DNA from: Paeniglutamicibacter psychrophenolicus
GTDB lineage: Bacteria; Actinomycetota; Actinomycetes; Actinomycetales; Micrococcaceae
Direction: 5' to 3'
DNA: 64,000 nt
Assembly (NCBI RefSeq): GCF_017876575.1
Contig: NZ_JAGIOE010000001.1
Coordinates: 744,001-808,000, forward strand
The stretch's first letter is position 1. Each line of letters begins with the position of its first letter. This document shows, in pieces, positions 1 to 9,517 of the stretch. The notes below the pieces were generated by a model that made no database searches, was not told where the DNA came from, and saw nothing but the letters and a program-made list of their open reading frames with translations. The position numbers were made by a program, and so were the translations under genes.

Positions 1-26
1 CATCGCAACCATCAAGGAGTTCAGAG

Positions 27-1634
27 ATGAAGGCTGCGCAAGTCAAAAGTACTACACTCCGTCCCGAGGACGAGCGGTTGCCCCTGGGCAAAACCATCGC
101 CTACGGACTCCAACACGTACTGACCATGTACGGCGGAATCATCGCCCCGCCGTTGATCATCGGAGGTGCCGCCGGGCTCACCCCCGAGCAGATCGGCGTG
201 CTTGTCGCCAGCTGCCTCTTTGTCGGCGGGCTGGCCACGATCCTGCAAACCGTCGGCATCCCGTTCTTCGGGGCCCAGCTTCCGCTGGTCCAGGGGACCT
301 CCTTCGCCTCGGTCTCCACCATGGTGGCCATCGTCAACGGCGACGGCGGCCTGCAATCGGTATTCGGCGCCGTGCTTGCCGCCTCCCTGATCGGTTTCCT
401 GGTCGCGCCCTTCTTCGCCAAGATCGTGCGGTTCTTCCCGCCGGTAGTCACCGGCGTGGTGATCACCATGATCGGGCTTTCGCTGACTCCCGTGGCGGCA
501 AACTGGGCCATGGGAGGCAACGCCAAGGCCGATGACTACGGCTCGCTGGCCAACATCGGGCTTGCCGGAATGACGATGCTCATCGTCCTGCTGCTCTCCA
601 AGGTCGGCAAGGCCGCGATCTCGCGCCTGTCGATCCTGCTGGCCATGGTCATCGGCACCGTCATCGCCGTGTGCCTGGGCATGGCCGACTTCTCCGCGGT
701 GCCCCACGGGTCGATCTTCGCCTTCCCGCAGCCCTTCGCCTTCGGCTGGCCGGTCTTCGAGGTCGGCGCGATCGTCTCGATGACCATCGTTGTCATCGTG
801 ATCCTCACCGAAACCACCGCCGACATCCTCGCGGTGGGCGAGATCGCCAAGACGCGCGTCGACTCCAAGCGCATCGCCGACGGGTTGCGCGCCGACATGG
901 CCTCAAGCATCCTGGCGCCGGTCTTCAACACGTTCACCCAGAGCGCGTTCGCGCAAAACGTCGGACTGGTTGCCATCACCGGGGTCAAGTCCCGCTTCGT
1001 GGTCACCGCCGGCGGCGGCATCCTGGTGGTGCTGGGCCTGCTGCCGGTCCTCGGCCGCGTGGTCGCAGCGATCCCCACCCCGGTGCTGGGCGGGGCGGGC
1101 ATCGTGCTCTTCGGCACCGTTGCAGCCTCGGGCATCCGGACCCTGGCCAGCGTGAAGTACGAGAACAACCTGAACATGATCATCGTGGCCACCTCCATCG
1201 CCTTCGGCGCGCTGCCGATCGTGAAGACCGATTTCTACGACCAGTTCCCGACCTGGTTCGCCACCATCTTCCACTCGGGCATCAGCTCGGCGGCGGTCAT
1301 GGCCGTGGCGCTGAACCTGTTGTTCAACGAGCTGACGTTCGGCAACCCGAAGAAGGGCGCCTCGGCCTTTGTCGCGGCACCGCCGCGCATGCTCATTGCC
1401 GAGCAGATCCCGCGCATCGTCAAGGCCGAGGAGGTCCGCGGGCTGCTCGAGGGGGACCGCTTCAAGTCCGGGAGGCTCATTGATGCCGCCGGCGAGGAAA
1501 TCCCCGTTGTGGACGACAACGAATTCAAGGGCATCGTCGAGGACTACCGCAGGAAATGCGAGGAGGCAGGGGTGCCGTGTCCGGACGAGTCCGAGTTCGT
1601 TCGGTCGGGACCGGCTTCGCCGCCGCACCACTGA
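27..1634 (+). CDS. NCS2-family nucleobase (xanthine/urate/uracil-type) permease
   Basis: A 535-residue integral membrane protein of the nucleobase:cation symporter-2 family, expected to import a purine such as xanthine or urate with H+ or Na+. The reading frame is nearly all hydrophobic segments. The NCS2 signature QNVGLVAITG lies at residue 310 and a substrate-site-like stretch LVQGTSFAS near residue 92. The last 70 or so residues are hydrophilic and extend beyond a typical 430-490 residue NCS2 protein. The start has a good ribosome site, AAGGAG, about 8 bases upstream. Its position beside allantoin genes suggests a purine-pathway substrate; that specificity is inference. A long palindromic terminator follows. 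Confidence 0.9.
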   Translation: MKAAQVKSTTLRPEDERLPLGKTIAYGLQHVLTMYGGIIAPPLIIGGAAGLTPEQIGVLVASCLFVGGLATILQTVGIPFFGAQLPLVQGTSFASVSTMVAIVNGDGGLQSVFGAVLAASLIGFLVAPFFAKIVRFFPPVVTGVVITMIGLSLTPVAANWAMGGNAKADDYGSLANIGLAGMTMLIVLLLSKVGKAAISRLSILLAMVIGTVIAVCLGMADFSAVPHGSIFAFPQPFAFGWPVFEVGAIVSMTIVVIVILTETTADILAVGEIAKTRVDSKRIADGLRADMASSILAPVFNTFTQSAFAQNVGLVAITGVKSRFVVTAGGGILVVLGLLPVLGRVVAAIPTPVLGGAGIVLFGTVAASGIRTLASVKYENNLNMIIVATSIAFGALPIVKTDFYDQFPTWFATIFHSGISSAAVMAVALNLLFNELTFGNPKKGASAFVAAPPRMLIAEQIPRIVKAEEVRGLLEGDRFKSGRLIDAAGEEIPVVDDNEFKGIVEDYRRKCEEAGVPCPDESEFVRSGPASPPHH

Positions 1635-1664
1635 GGCAAGGGAACGGCCATCGCGTTAAGCACC

Positions 1665-1721
1665 AAGGCGGTCCGGCCGGAAGCAGGGAACCAGGTTCCC
1701 CGCTTCCGGCCGGACCGCCTT
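1665..1721. terminator. Convergent bidirectional terminator, 20-bp perfect stem
   Basis: Arms at 1665-1684 and 1702-1721 are perfect 20-base reverse complements. The 17-base middle part can fold further (GGGAACC with GGTTCCC). It lies between the permease and the converging IclR gene, so it probably ends both transcripts. Confidence 0.75.
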
Positions 1722-1739
1722 GCGGTGCTTGTGCCGGCC

Positions 1740-2504
1740 TTAGCCCGTGGTGACGGCCAGGGCCGCGGACAGCTGGGCCGTGGCGGCGCGCAGGTGAGGT
1801 ATCGCCCGGGAAGCGAATTCGTCGGTGACGCGGGTGACAGGCCCGGAGATGGAGATGGCCATCGGGGTGGGTGCCCCGGGCACCGACATGGCCAGGCAGC
1901 GGACGCCCAGTTCCTGCTCTTCCTCGTCGATGGCGTACCCGCGGGCACGGACCTCGTTGAGTTCGTCGAAAAGCTGGTGCATGGTGCTGATGGTCTTGGG
2001 GGTGTGGGCCGGCATCCCGGCCTGGTTGACCAGGCGCTGGACGCGGTCGTTCTCCATGACCGAGAGGATGGCCTTGCCCACGCCGGTGCCGTGCAGCGAG
2101 GATCGGCGTCCGACCTCGGTGATCATGCGCATCGCGTGCGGGGACTGGGCCTGGGAAATGTAGGTGACCATGTCGCCGTCGAGCACCGCGATGCTGGCCG
2201 ATTCGCCCAGGTCGTTCACCAGGGTCTGCAGGATCGGGGTGGACAGTGCTCCGAGCTGGCGGTTGGCGACCTCGCCGAGGCGGATCAACCGCGGGCCCAG
2301 GGCGTAGCGCCGGTTGTTGAGCTGGCGCACGTAGCCTATGCCGACCAGGGTGCGCAGCAACCGGTGGATGGTGGGCAAAGGGAGCGGGGTGTCCACGGCA
2401 AGTTCGCTCAATGCGGCTTCTCCGCCGGCCCGGCCAATGAGTTCGAGCAGCTCGAAGGCGCGCTCGACGGACTGGACGCCCGGTGTCGTCTTTGGTGCGG
2501 CCAT
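1740..2504 (-). CDS. IclR-family transcriptional regulator of the purine/allantoin cluster
   Basis: About 254 residues: N-terminal winged helix-turn-helix (SVERAFELLELIG to HRLLRTLVGIGYVRQ) followed by the IclR effector-binding domain (motifs GKAILSVM and GYAIDEEEQELGVRCLA). The ATG at 2504 is chosen because AGGAG lies 8 bases upstream; the frame stays open to 2564 but without a ribosome site. It is divergent from the malic enzyme gene across 223 bases that hold a palindrome and a promoter-like pair. IclR proteins such as AllR sense glyoxylate or allantoin-pathway intermediates; that this one does so is inferred from position. Confidence 0.9.
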   Translation of the reverse strand: MAAPKTTPGVQSVERAFELLELIGRAGGEAALSELAVDTPLPLPTIHRLLRTLVGIGYVRQLNNRRYALGPRLIRLGEVANRQLGALSTPILQTLVNDLGESASIAVLDGDMVTYISQAQSPHAMRMITEVGRRSSLHGTGVGKAILSVMENDRVQRLVNQAGMPAHTPKTISTMHQLFDELNEVRARGYAIDEEEQELGVRCLAMSVPGAPTPMAISISGPVTRVTDEFASRAIPHLRAATAQLSAALAVTTG

Positions 2505-2609
2505 GGAGATGCTCCTGATGTTGGTGGTGCGCGGAGGGGGATTCCCGGTCCGGCGATCCCGCAAACGGGCGGGTTGCTAGATATTACGTTACCGGAGTCG
2601 GGGCCCGCT

Positions 2610-2626
2610 TTTCCGCAATCCGGAAA
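2610..2626. promoter_or_regulatory. Inverted repeat in the IclR / malic enzyme divergent region
   Basis: TTTCCG, 5 bases, CGGAAA. A 17-bp palindrome about 105 bases upstream of the IclR start and 100 bases upstream of the malic enzyme start. It is a plausible IclR operator; no direct evidence. Confidence 0.4.
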
Positions 2627-2665
2627 TTTTCATGAAAAATCTAGTGATGCAGTCCACAAGAAGGC

Positions 2666-2694
2666 TTGTAATTTCACTGCGTAGATAATAGTAT
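2666..2694 (+). promoter_or_regulatory. Putative promoter of the malic enzyme-aceB-allE operon
   Basis: TTGTAA (2666-2671), 17-base spacer, TAGTAT (2689-2694), 33 bases before the malic enzyme start. The sequence GGAAACATT at 2704-2712, near the expected transcription start, recurs at 23222-23230 in the other half of the allantoin cluster. Confidence 0.45.
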
Positions 2695-2727
2695 CCACTA
2701 TACGGAAACATTTTCAGGAGGACGAAC

Positions 2728-4116
2728 ATGGCTGTACCAAGCCCAGGCTACTCAGTGACGTTGCGTGTTGAAACGCCCGTCTCCATCACGGCGACCACCG
2801 AATTGGCTGCCGCAGTCGGCCGCGCAGGCGGCTCCATCACGGCCCTGGACGTGGCCGAGTCCGGCCACGACACCATGGTCGTCGACGTCAGCTGCAACAC
2901 CACCGACGCCGAGCACGGACAGATCGTCCGCGACGCGCTGAACGACCTCGAGGGTGTCACCGTCCGCAACATTTCCGACCGCACCTTCCTGATGCACCTG
3001 GGCGGAAAGCTCGAGGTCGTCCCGAAGGTCGCCCTGCGCAACCGCGACGACCTCTCCCGCGCCTACACCCCGGGTGTGGCCCGCGTGTGCTTGGCCATTG
3101 CCGAGAACCCCGAGGATGCCCGCAACCTCACCATCAAGCGCAACACCATTGCCGTGGTCACCGACGGCTCGGCCGTCCTTGGCCTGGGCAACATCGGCCC
3201 GGCCGCAGCCCTTCCGGTCATGGAAGGCAAGGCAGCACTGTTCAAGCAGTTCGCCAACGTCGACGCCTGGCCGGTCTGCCTGGACACCCAGGACACCGAA
3301 GAGATCATCATGATCGTCAAGGCCCTCGCCCCGGTCTACGGCGGCGTGAACCTCGAGGACATCGCGGCTCCGCGCTGCTTCGAGATCGAGGCCCGCCTGC
3401 GCGAGGAACTGGACATCCCGGTCTTCCACGACGACCAGCACGGCACCGCCATCGTGACCCTGGCCGCGCTGACCAACGCGCTGCGCGTGGTCGGCAAGCA
3501 GATCGAGCAGGTCCGCATCGTCGTCTCCGGCGTCGGCGCAGCAGGCAATGCCATCATCCAGCTTCTGGCCGCACGCGGCGCGAAGAACATCATCGCCTGC
3601 GGCCGCAACGGCGCCATCAGCGCGGCCGATGTCTCCGCGGACCCGCACCGCCAGTGGCTCGCCGAGAACACCAACCCGGAGCAGTTCACCGGCACCCTGA
3701 AGGAAGCCGTTGTCGGCGCAGACATCTTCATCGGCGTCTCGGCCCCGAACGTGCTGGACGAAGCCGACATCGCCGCCATGAACAAGGACGCGATCGTCTT
3801 TGCCATGGCCAACCCCGACCCGGAGGTCGATCCGATCGCCGCCGGCCGCCACGCTGCAGTGGTTGCCACGGGCCGTTCAGACTTCCCGAACCAGATCAAC
3901 AACGTGCTGGCATTCCCGGGCTTCTTCCGCGGCCTGCTCGATGCACGCGTTGCAGACATCACCGACGAAATGTTGTTGGCCGCAGCCGATGCCATTTCCG
4001 CCCGCGTCAGCCAAGATGAACTTAACCCCGGCTTCATCATCCCGTCCGTCTTCGACCCGCACGTGGCCGCAGACGTTGCCGAGGCCGTCACCACCGCGGC
4101 CGCGAAAAACAAGTAG
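2728..4116 (+). CDS. NAD(P)-dependent malic enzyme with N-terminal ACT domain
   Basis: A 462-residue decarboxylating malate dehydrogenase (malate to pyruvate + CO2). Residues 1-90 form an ACT-like ligand-binding domain. The malic enzyme core follows: AYTPGVA (catalytic Tyr region), [10 protein letters not shown] (catalytic Lys), [12 protein letters not shown] and [11 protein letters not shown] (divalent metal and malate site), then a Rossmann part with [10 protein letters not shown]. The ribosome site AGGAGG is 7-8 bases before ATG. It is the first gene of a run with malate synthase, the aldolase-like protein and AllE, so it probably drains malate made from glyoxylate and acetyl-CoA. The ACT domain suggests amino-acid or ligand control; the ligand is unknown. 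Confidence 0.92.
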   Translation: MAVPSPGYSVTLRVETPVSITATTELAAAVGRAGGSITALDVAESGHDTMVVDVSCNTTDAEHGQIVRDALNDLEGVTVRNISDRTFLMHLGGKLEVVPKVALRNRDDLSRAYTPGVARVCLAIAENPEDARNLTIKRNTIAVVTDGSAVLGLGNIGPAAALPVMEGKAALFKQFANVDAWPVCLDTQDTEEIIMIVKALAPVYGGVNLEDIAAPRCFEIEARLREELDIPVFHDDQHGTAIVTLAALTNALRVVGKQIEQVRIVVSGVGAAGNAIIQLLAARGAKNIIACGRNGAISAADVSADPHRQWLAENTNPEQFTGTLKEAVVGADIFIGVSAPNVLDEADIAAMNKDAIVFAMANPDPEVDPIAAGRHAAVVATGRSDFPNQINNVLAFPGFFRGLLDARVADITDEMLLAAADAISARVSQDELNPGFIIPSVFDPHVAADVAEAVTTAAAKNK

Positions 4117-4138
4117 CAAGAAAGTCTGGTCCACCACC

Positions 4139-5767
4139 ATGAGCATCACCCTGACCCACACCCCGGCCGTTGCAAAGGCCGATGAGATCCTCTCCACCGA
4201 GGCGCTAGCGTTCGTGGAGAAGCTGCACGAAAAGTTCGCATCCACCCGCGAGACGCTCCTCGAAGCGCGCGTTGCCGCGCGCGCCGAGGTAGCCAAGACC
4301 GGCACCCTTGACTTCGATCCGGCCACCGCCGAAATCCGCAACGGCGACTGGAAGGTCGCGCCGGTTCCTGCAGCGCTGGCCGACCGCCGCGTGGAAATCA
4401 CCGGCCCGGCCACCCCGGCCAAGATGGCCATCAACGCGCTGAACTCCGGCGCCAAGGTCTGGCTCGCGGACCTCGAGGATGCCTCGACCCCGACCTGGCA
4501 CAACGTCATCGACGCGCTGGTGAACCTCACCGACGCGGCCGCCGGCACCCTGTCCTTCGAGGACGCGGGCAACGGCAAGTCCTACGCGCTGCGCACCGAC
4601 GCACCGCTGGCCACCGTCGTGGTCCGCCCGCGCGGCTGGCACCTGCCCGAGGCCAACGTGCTCATCAACGGCGCACCGGCCGTGGGCGCACTGGTCGACT
4701 TCGGCCTGCACTTCTTCCACAACGCCAAGGTGCTTTCGGAAAACGGCCAGGGCCCGTTCTACTACCTGCCGAAGATGGAATCCCACCTCGAGTCCCGCCT
4801 GTGGAACGACGTGTTCTCCTTCGCCGAGGCCGAGCTGGGCATCGAACACGGCACCGTGCGTGCCACGATGCTCATCGAGACCATCACCGCAGCCTTCCAG
4901 ATGGACGAGATGCTCTACGAGCTGCGCGACTACGCCTCGGGCCTGAACGCCGGCCGCTGGGACTACCTCTTCTCCATCATCAAGTACTTCCGCGAGGCCG
5001 GCGACGCCTTCATCATGCCGGACCGCGCCGACGTGGCGATGACCGCCCCGATGATGCGCGCCTACACCGAACTGCTGGTGCAGACCTGCCACAAGCGCGG
5101 AGCCTTCGCGATGGGCGGCATGGCCGCGGTCATCCCGAACCGCCGCGAACCCGAGGTCACCGCGGCCGCCTTCGAGAAGGTCCGCGCGGACAAGACCCGC
5201 GAGGCCAACGACGGCTTCGACGGCTCCTGGGTGGCACACCCGGACCTGGTCCCGGTCTGCGTCGAGGTCTTCGACTCGGTGCTGGGCGACAAGCCGAACC
5301 AGCTCGACCGCCAGCGCCCGGAGGTCAACGTGACCGCCGCACAGCTGCTCGACGTCGCCTCCGCACCGGGCTCGGTCACCGAGGCCGGGGTCAACACCAA
5401 CCTCTACGTGGCAGTGGCCTACACCGCCGTGTGGCTCTCGGGCACCGGCGCGGTGGCCATCCACAACCTCATGGAGGATGCGGCAACCGCCGAGATCTCG
5501 CGTTCGCAGATCTGGCAGCAGATCCACAACAAGGTCGTCGCCGCGGACACCGGCAACACCATCACCGCCGAGCTGGTCGCCAAGGCCCTCGAGGTGCAGG
5601 TTGCCAAGCTGCGTGACGAGGTCAACGACGAGAAGACCTTCAACGCCTACTACGCACCTGCAGCCGACTTGATCGGCCGCCTGGTCTCCGGGCGCGACGA
5701 GGACTTCGAAGACTTCCTCACCCTGCCGGCCTACCGCCTGTTGAGCACCGAACTGGTTTCCAAGTGA
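4139..5767 (+). CDS. aceB: Malate synthase A
   Basis: 542 residues, the usual length of the A isoform; condenses glyoxylate and acetyl-CoA to malate. Visible family landmarks are [13 protein letters not shown] (glyoxylate-binding Arg), [26 protein letters not shown] (metal-ligand Glu) and [12 protein letters not shown] near the C terminus with the catalytic Asp. The ATG at 4139 starts MSITLTHTP, 22 bases after the malic enzyme stop; the ribosome site is weak, which fits translation from the upstream gene. The frame is open further upstream but that part is the malic enzyme gene read in another frame. The stop overlaps the GTG start of the next gene by 4 bases. Confidence 0.95.
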   Translation: MSITLTHTPAVAKADEILSTEALAFVEKLHEKFASTRETLLEARVAARAEVAKTGTLDFDPATAEIRNGDWKVAPVPAALADRRVEITGPATPAKMAINALNSGAKVWLADLEDASTPTWHNVIDALVNLTDAAAGTLSFEDAGNGKSYALRTDAPLATVVVRPRGWHLPEANVLINGAPAVGALVDFGLHFFHNAKVLSENGQGPFYYLPKMESHLESRLWNDVFSFAEAELGIEHGTVRATMLIETITAAFQMDEMLYELRDYASGLNAGRWDYLFSIIKYFREAGDAFIMPDRADVAMTAPMMRAYTELLVQTCHKRGAFAMGGMAAVIPNRREPEVTAAAFEKVRADKTREANDGFDGSWVAHPDLVPVCVEVFDSVLGDKPNQLDRQRPEVNVTAAQLLDVASAPGSVTEAGVNTNLYVAVAYTAVWLSGTGAVAIHNLMEDAATAEISRSQIWQQIHNKVVAADTGNTITAELVAKALEVQVAKLRDEVNDEKTFNAYYAPAADLIGRLVSGRDEDFEDFLTLPAYRLLSTELVSK

Positions 5768-7041
5768 GTGGCGCGGGCGTGCTGAACGCCGCGGCACTGG
5801 CAAGCATCGAGGCCGACCTGGCCGCCACCGACGAACTGCTGGAAAAGGGCTACCCGGGCGACGACGGACGGCGCCAGCCGATCCACACCGCCTACGTCCC
5901 GGCCGACCGCTTCACCCCCGAGCTGCCCGCAGCCTGGGGCGCGGCGGCGCTGGCCAAGGCCGGCGGCGTGTCCGGACTGGCAACCCTGGCCGAGAAGCTG
6001 GGGCTGTCGCAGCCCGGCGAGCTGGCGGAGCTGGTCGCCGCGAAGCTGGAGCGCGAACCCATCGAGGACCTGCGCCTTGACTTCGAGGACGGGTACGGGG
6101 ATCCCGGGGACGACATCGAGGACGCCGCCGTCATCAAGGCCGCGCAGCTGGTCACCCAGGCCGTTGCCGACGGAACGGCCCCGCCGTTCATCGGCATCCG
6201 CTTCAAGTGCTTCGAGGCGCCCACCCGGGCCCGCGGACTGCGCACCCTGGACCTGTTCGTTTCCACGCTGGCCCGCGCCGGCGAACTGCCGGCGGGCCTG
6301 GTGCTGACCCTTCCGAAGGTCACCACCATCGCCCAGGTGAAGGCCATGGTCTTCGTCTGCGAGCAGCTGGAGGCCGCCCACGGGCTGCCCGCCGGCCGCC
6401 TGCGCTTCGAGGTCCAGATGGAAACCCCGCAGCTGATCCTCGCCGCAGACGGCACCGTGCCCTCGGCCGCGTTGATCCACGCCGGCAAGGGACGCGTTTC
6501 ATCGCTGCACTACGGCACCTACGACTACTCGGCCTCCCTCGGCATCGCCGCGGCCTACCAGTCAATGGAGCACCCGGCAGCGGACTACGCCAAGAACGTC
6601 ATGCAGGTGGCCATCGCCGGCACCGGCGTGCACATGTCCGACGGCTCGACCAACATCCTGCCCCTCGGCGATGCCGAACAGGTCGAGGCCGCCTGGGCGC
6701 TGCATGCCCGACTGGTGCGCCGCCACCTGGAACGCGGGATCTACCAGGGCTGGGACCTGCACGAAAACCAGCTGGCCACCCGCTACCTGGCGACCTACGC
6801 GTTCTACCGCGAGGGCTTCGCCGCCGCGGCGCTCCGCCTGCGCAACTATGTGCACCGGATCGAATCGGCCATCATGGATGAACCGGCAACCGCCAAGGCG
6901 CTGGCCAACTTCATCCGCCGCGGGCTGATCTGTGGCGCACTCACTGCCGAGGAAATCACCTCGCAGGCCGAAATTTCATTGACCACCCTTGAAGCCATCG
7001 CGCTCGCGCGAGCAACACAGACGGAGGACTCGAATGCCTAA
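5764..7041 (+). CDS. DUF6986 / HpcH-HpaI aldolase-citrate lyase-like protein
   Basis: 425 residues starting at GTG within a GTGA overlap with the aceB stop, so probably translationally coupled to it. It has the citrate lyase beta-type TIM-barrel signals: LRLDFEDGYGDPGDD near residue 105 (metal-binding acidic loop), FIGIRFKCFEAP, and RFEVQMETPQLI near residue 220 (metal-ligand Glu). I recognise the family, often beside malate synthase in actinobacteria, but know no proven reaction. A role in C-C bond formation or cleavage with glyoxylate or an acyl-CoA is inference. Its last 8 bases overlap the start of allE. Confidence 0.8.
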   Translation: MSGAGVLNAAALASIEADLAATDELLEKGYPGDDGRRQPIHTAYVPADRFTPELPAAWGAAALAKAGGVSGLATLAEKLGLSQPGELAELVAAKLEREPIEDLRLDFEDGYGDPGDDIEDAAVIKAAQLVTQAVADGTAPPFIGIRFKCFEAPTRARGLRTLDLFVSTLARAGELPAGLVLTLPKVTTIAQVKAMVFVCEQLEAAHGLPAGRLRFEVQMETPQLILAADGTVPSAALIHAGKGRVSSLHYGTYDYSASLGIAAAYQSMEHPAADYAKNVMQVAIAGTGVHMSDGSTNILPLGDAEQVEAAWALHARLVRRHLERGIYQGWDLHENQLATRYLATYAFYREGFAAAALRLRNYVHRIESAIMDEPATAKALANFIRRGLICGALTAEEITSQAEISLTTLEAIALARATQTEDSNA

Positions 7042-7870
7042 GACCCAGACTCGTGCCGAGGCCAGCTATTACACGAACTACGGTGGACACCCGCCGCAGA
7101 CCGACCTGCTGACCGACCGCGCCATCGTCACCGAGGCCTACACTGTCATTCCTCGCGGCGTGCTGCGCGACATCGTCACCTCGGTCTTCCCGGAGTGGAC
7201 CGGAACCCGCGCCTGGGTCCTGAACCGCCCGGTCGCCGGCGGCGCCACGACCTTCGCCCAGTCCATCGTCGAGGTCAACCCCGGCGGAGGCTCGGAGAAC
7301 CCGGAGCCGCAGGCCGAGGTCCAGTCCTTCATCTTCGTGGTCTCCGGTTCGCTGACCGTGACCATCAACGGGCAGACCCAGACCCTGGAAGAGGGGGGCT
7401 TCGCCTTCGCCCCGGCAGGTGCCACCTGGTCCGCGCACAACAACGGCGTCGAGATTGCCACCTTCCACTGGATCCGCAAGCGCTACGAGCCGCTGGCCGG
7501 CGTCGCCGCCCCGGGCCCGGTCTTCGGCAACGAGCGGGACATGGCACAGAACGCGATGCCCGACACCGATGGCAAGTGGCGCACCACGCGCATGCTTGAC
7601 CCGGAGGATGTCGCCTTCGACTTCGGCGTGAACATCGTGACCTTCGAGCCCGGTGCCTCGATCCCGTTCGCCGAGACCCACGTCATGGAGCACGGCCTGT
7701 ACGTGCTCGAGGGCAAGGCCGTCTACCGCCTGAACGCCGACTGGGTCGAGGTGGAGGCGGGCGACTACATGTCGCTGCGCGCCTTCTGCCCACAGGCTTG
7801 CTACGCCGGCGGACCGTCGAACTTCCGCTACCTGCTGTACAAGGACCAGAACCGCCAGATCGCGCTGTAG
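7034..7870 (+). CDS. allE: (S)-ureidoglycine aminohydrolase
   Basis: 278-residue bicupin that converts (S)-ureidoglycine to ureidoglycolate and ammonia in allantoin breakdown. The C-terminal cupin holds Glu214, His216, His220 and Gln254; this spacing equals that of the Mn ligands of E. coli AllE (235/237/241/275). The ATG at 7034, MPKTQTR, is chosen for CGGAGGA 5 bases upstream, although the frame is open to 6989. It overlaps the preceding gene by 8 bases and ends the operon; a hairpin terminator follows. Allantoate amidohydrolase, which should supply its substrate, is not in the window. Confidence 0.93.
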   Translation: MPKTQTRAEASYYTNYGGHPPQTDLLTDRAIVTEAYTVIPRGVLRDIVTSVFPEWTGTRAWVLNRPVAGGATTFAQSIVEVNPGGGSENPEPQAEVQSFIFVVSGSLTVTINGQTQTLEEGGFAFAPAGATWSAHNNGVEIATFHWIRKRYEPLAGVAAPGPVFGNERDMAQNAMPDTDGKWRTTRMLDPEDVAFDFGVNIVTFEPGASIPFAETHVMEHGLYVLEGKAVYRLNADWVEVEAGDYMSLRAFCPQACYAGGPSNFRYLLYKDQNRQIAL

Positions 7871-7883
7871 TCCCGCAAAGGCC

Positions 7884-7936
7884 AAAGCCGGGTGCGGCGA
7901 ATCCAATCTTCGGAGGATTCGCGCGCCCGGCTTTTT
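7884..7936. terminator. Intrinsic terminator after allE, also facing the next gene
   Basis: AAAGCCGGG (7884-7892) pairs with CCCGGCTTT (7926-7934). An inner stem pairs GCGAATCC with GGATTCGC, and a T run follows (7932-7936). It lies between convergent genes and has A residues on the left arm, so it may work in both directions. Confidence 0.75.
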
Positions 7937-7958
7937 GCTCTCCGGATTCGGGCGGTGC

Positions 7959-8657
7959 CTACCAGGCTGGCAGCACCGGCAGTTCCCCGTCGGCTTCGAC
8001 GTGCCGCCCCTGACCGCGGGAAAGCCACTCGATCATGCCCTCGCGGTCGGATTCCACGCGCAGGGCACCGTCGCCGATGACCCACGTGTCGCCTTCCTCG
8101 GTCACCAGGGTCATGCCCGGGGCGTTCTTGGCCCGCATGGTGCGCACCGCGGCCTCGACGGCGTCCAGCTGGGAGTCCGGGTCGGCCTCCGCAATGGTCC
8201 AGGCGGTGTCCAGGTCCTGGTGGTGGACAACGATTTCGGCGATGCGCAGCGCCACGATCGAGGTGGCGGGGATGACCTTGCCGTGCAGGTCCACCTCGTC
8301 GAGGGCGAGCCGGCCGGTCAGCCGCTCGGATTGCTCGGCGAAGAATTCGGCGGAGGCACGGAATTTCTCGACCAGCTCCTGGCGGGGGAGCGCCGCGAGG
8401 GCCGCGATCTCCTGGGCGCGGGCCTCGGGCGATGCATAGAGCTGCTGCTCGTCCCCGGTGGTGGCCCAGTCGATGAGCTTGACGATTGCGCGGCCGTTGG
8501 AGGCGAGGTGGGCGATGACATCGGCCCTGCTCCAGCCCCCGCACAGCGAGGGGGCGGTCATTTCATCGGCGGACAGGGTCTCAATCGTGGCCAGCATCAT
8601 GGAAGTTTCGCGGCCGAGGCGGGAGAGGTCCGAGTGCAAGCGGGCGGAGTTGATCAT
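7959..8657 (-). CDS. DinB-like / mycothiol-dependent maleylpyruvate isomerase family protein
   Basis: About 232 residues. The N-terminal four-helix DinB-like domain has CGGWSRADVIAHLASN and RIAEIVVHHQDLD, matching the His/Glu metal ligands of the mycothiol-dependent maleylpyruvate isomerase family. A C-terminal sterol-carrier-like part (VTEEGDTWVIGDGALRVESD) follows. I take ATG at 8657, preceded by GGTAGGG, over the in-frame GTG at 8663. Family members are mycothiol-dependent enzymes or stress proteins; the substrate cannot be told. There is no ring-cleavage gene nearby, so maleylpyruvate isomerisation is not supported by context. Confidence 0.75.
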   Translation of the reverse strand: MINSARLHSDLSRLGRETSMMLATIETLSADEMTAPSLCGGWSRADVIAHLASNGRAIVKLIDWATTGDEQQLYASPEARAQEIAALAALPRQELVEKFRASAEFFAEQSERLTGRLALDEVDLHGKVIPATSIVALRIAEIVVHHQDLDTAWTIAEADPDSQLDAVEAAVRTMRAKNAPGMTLVTEEGDTWVIGDGALRVESDREGMIEWLSRGQGRHVEADGELPVLPAW

Positions 8658-8876
8658 GTGCACACCCTACCAACGGGCAGGCCTCTTTTCGCGCCGGAAA
8701 TCGATCCATATGCAACCGGTATCGACTCATACTTTTGTGCCTGTCGGGCTGCCGCGAAGGGGGTCCCAACGGGCCCGCATTGACGCGTGGCGGGTGCACT
8801 GCCCGGCGTGATGAAGGATCCGGGGCGGCACCCGGACGACGAAATCCCGGGACCCGGGCCGCGCCCAAATGCAGGC

Positions 8877-9509
8877 CTAGGGATGTGGCCTGTGCCAAAG
8901 CCCGGCGTCCAACAGCCCGCTGCGTTCGATCGGGACCAGGCCGTCATCGAGGCACCTGAGCCGGGCGTAGATCTCCCGCATTTCCCCCTTGCCGGCAACC
9001 TGTCCGTGTTGCGCTGCCAGCTTCAGGACCGTGACGGTGCCGATCAGCGCGATCCTGCCCACGCGCGGGTTCCCCGCCTCGCGCAAGCGCTTCAATCGGC
9101 TGCGCTGGGCGCTGGCCAGCTGCCGACCGGCACCGTCATCAATCAGGACCGTGACCTCTGCGCCCGCCTTGGCCGCGATCAGTGCGTGGGCGATGACCAT
9201 GATCTCCCCGAGGTCCCTGGACGTCTTCATCCGGTCGGCCATGGGCATCCCGGCGACGTCGCTGACCGCCCGTGCCAGGTCATCGGTCCACTCGTCGGAC
9301 AGGATCTGCATGTAGTGGCCCAGCTTCGACCAGGCAACCGCGGCATGCCCAAAACGGCCCTCTTCGCGCTGGGCCTTGCGAAGGACCTCGTCCCGCACCG
9401 TCTCGGGCGCACAGAGCGGCCCCAGCACACCGATGAGCAGGCGCTGCTTGTTGATGGAGAAGAAGTTGAGCGCGGGCCCTGCATCGATTACCGGTCGCTG
9501 TGCCGTCAA
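8877..9509 (-). CDS. PIN-domain protein, putative RNase toxin of an XRE-IrrE-PIN module
   Basis: 210 residues from a TTG start at 9509; the Shine-Dalgarno AGGA overlaps the stop of the upstream gene, 8 bases away. The acidic residues expected of a PIN nuclease are in place: Asp9 (VIDAGPALNF), Glu41 (VRDEVLRK), Glu102 (RDLGEIMVIAHAL) and Asp124/Asp125 (VLIDDGAG). PIN proteins are Mg-dependent RNases and often toxins. It is the last gene of a minus-strand operon XRE regulator - ImmA/IrrE protease - PIN. The fold call rests on motif spacing and is good but not certain; toxicity is inference. Confidence 0.7.
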   Translation of the reverse strand: MTAQRPVIDAGPALNFFSINKQRLLIGVLGPLCAPETVRDEVLRKAQREEGRFGHAAVAWSKLGHYMQILSDEWTDDLARAVSDVAGMPMADRMKTSRDLGEIMVIAHALIAAKAGAEVTVLIDDGAGRQLASAQRSRLKRLREAGNPRVGRIALIGTVTVLKLAAQHGQVAGKGEMREIYARLRCLDDGLVPIERSGLLDAGLWHRPHP

Positions 9510-9517
9510 GTCTTGTC

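Noticed and set aside
2752-3852. Long open frame antisense to malic enzyme
   Set aside because: Same low-complexity shadow composition; no recognisable domain.
4205-5803. Long open frame antisense to malate synthase (532 codons)
   Set aside because: Typical GC-rich shadow frame with His/Gly/Arg/Asp-rich composition and no ribosome site; the sense strand encodes a clear malate synthase.
8658-8876. Possible small gene between the DinB-type gene and the PIN gene
   Set aside because: Open frames are short, Arg/Pro-rich and lack ribosome sites.
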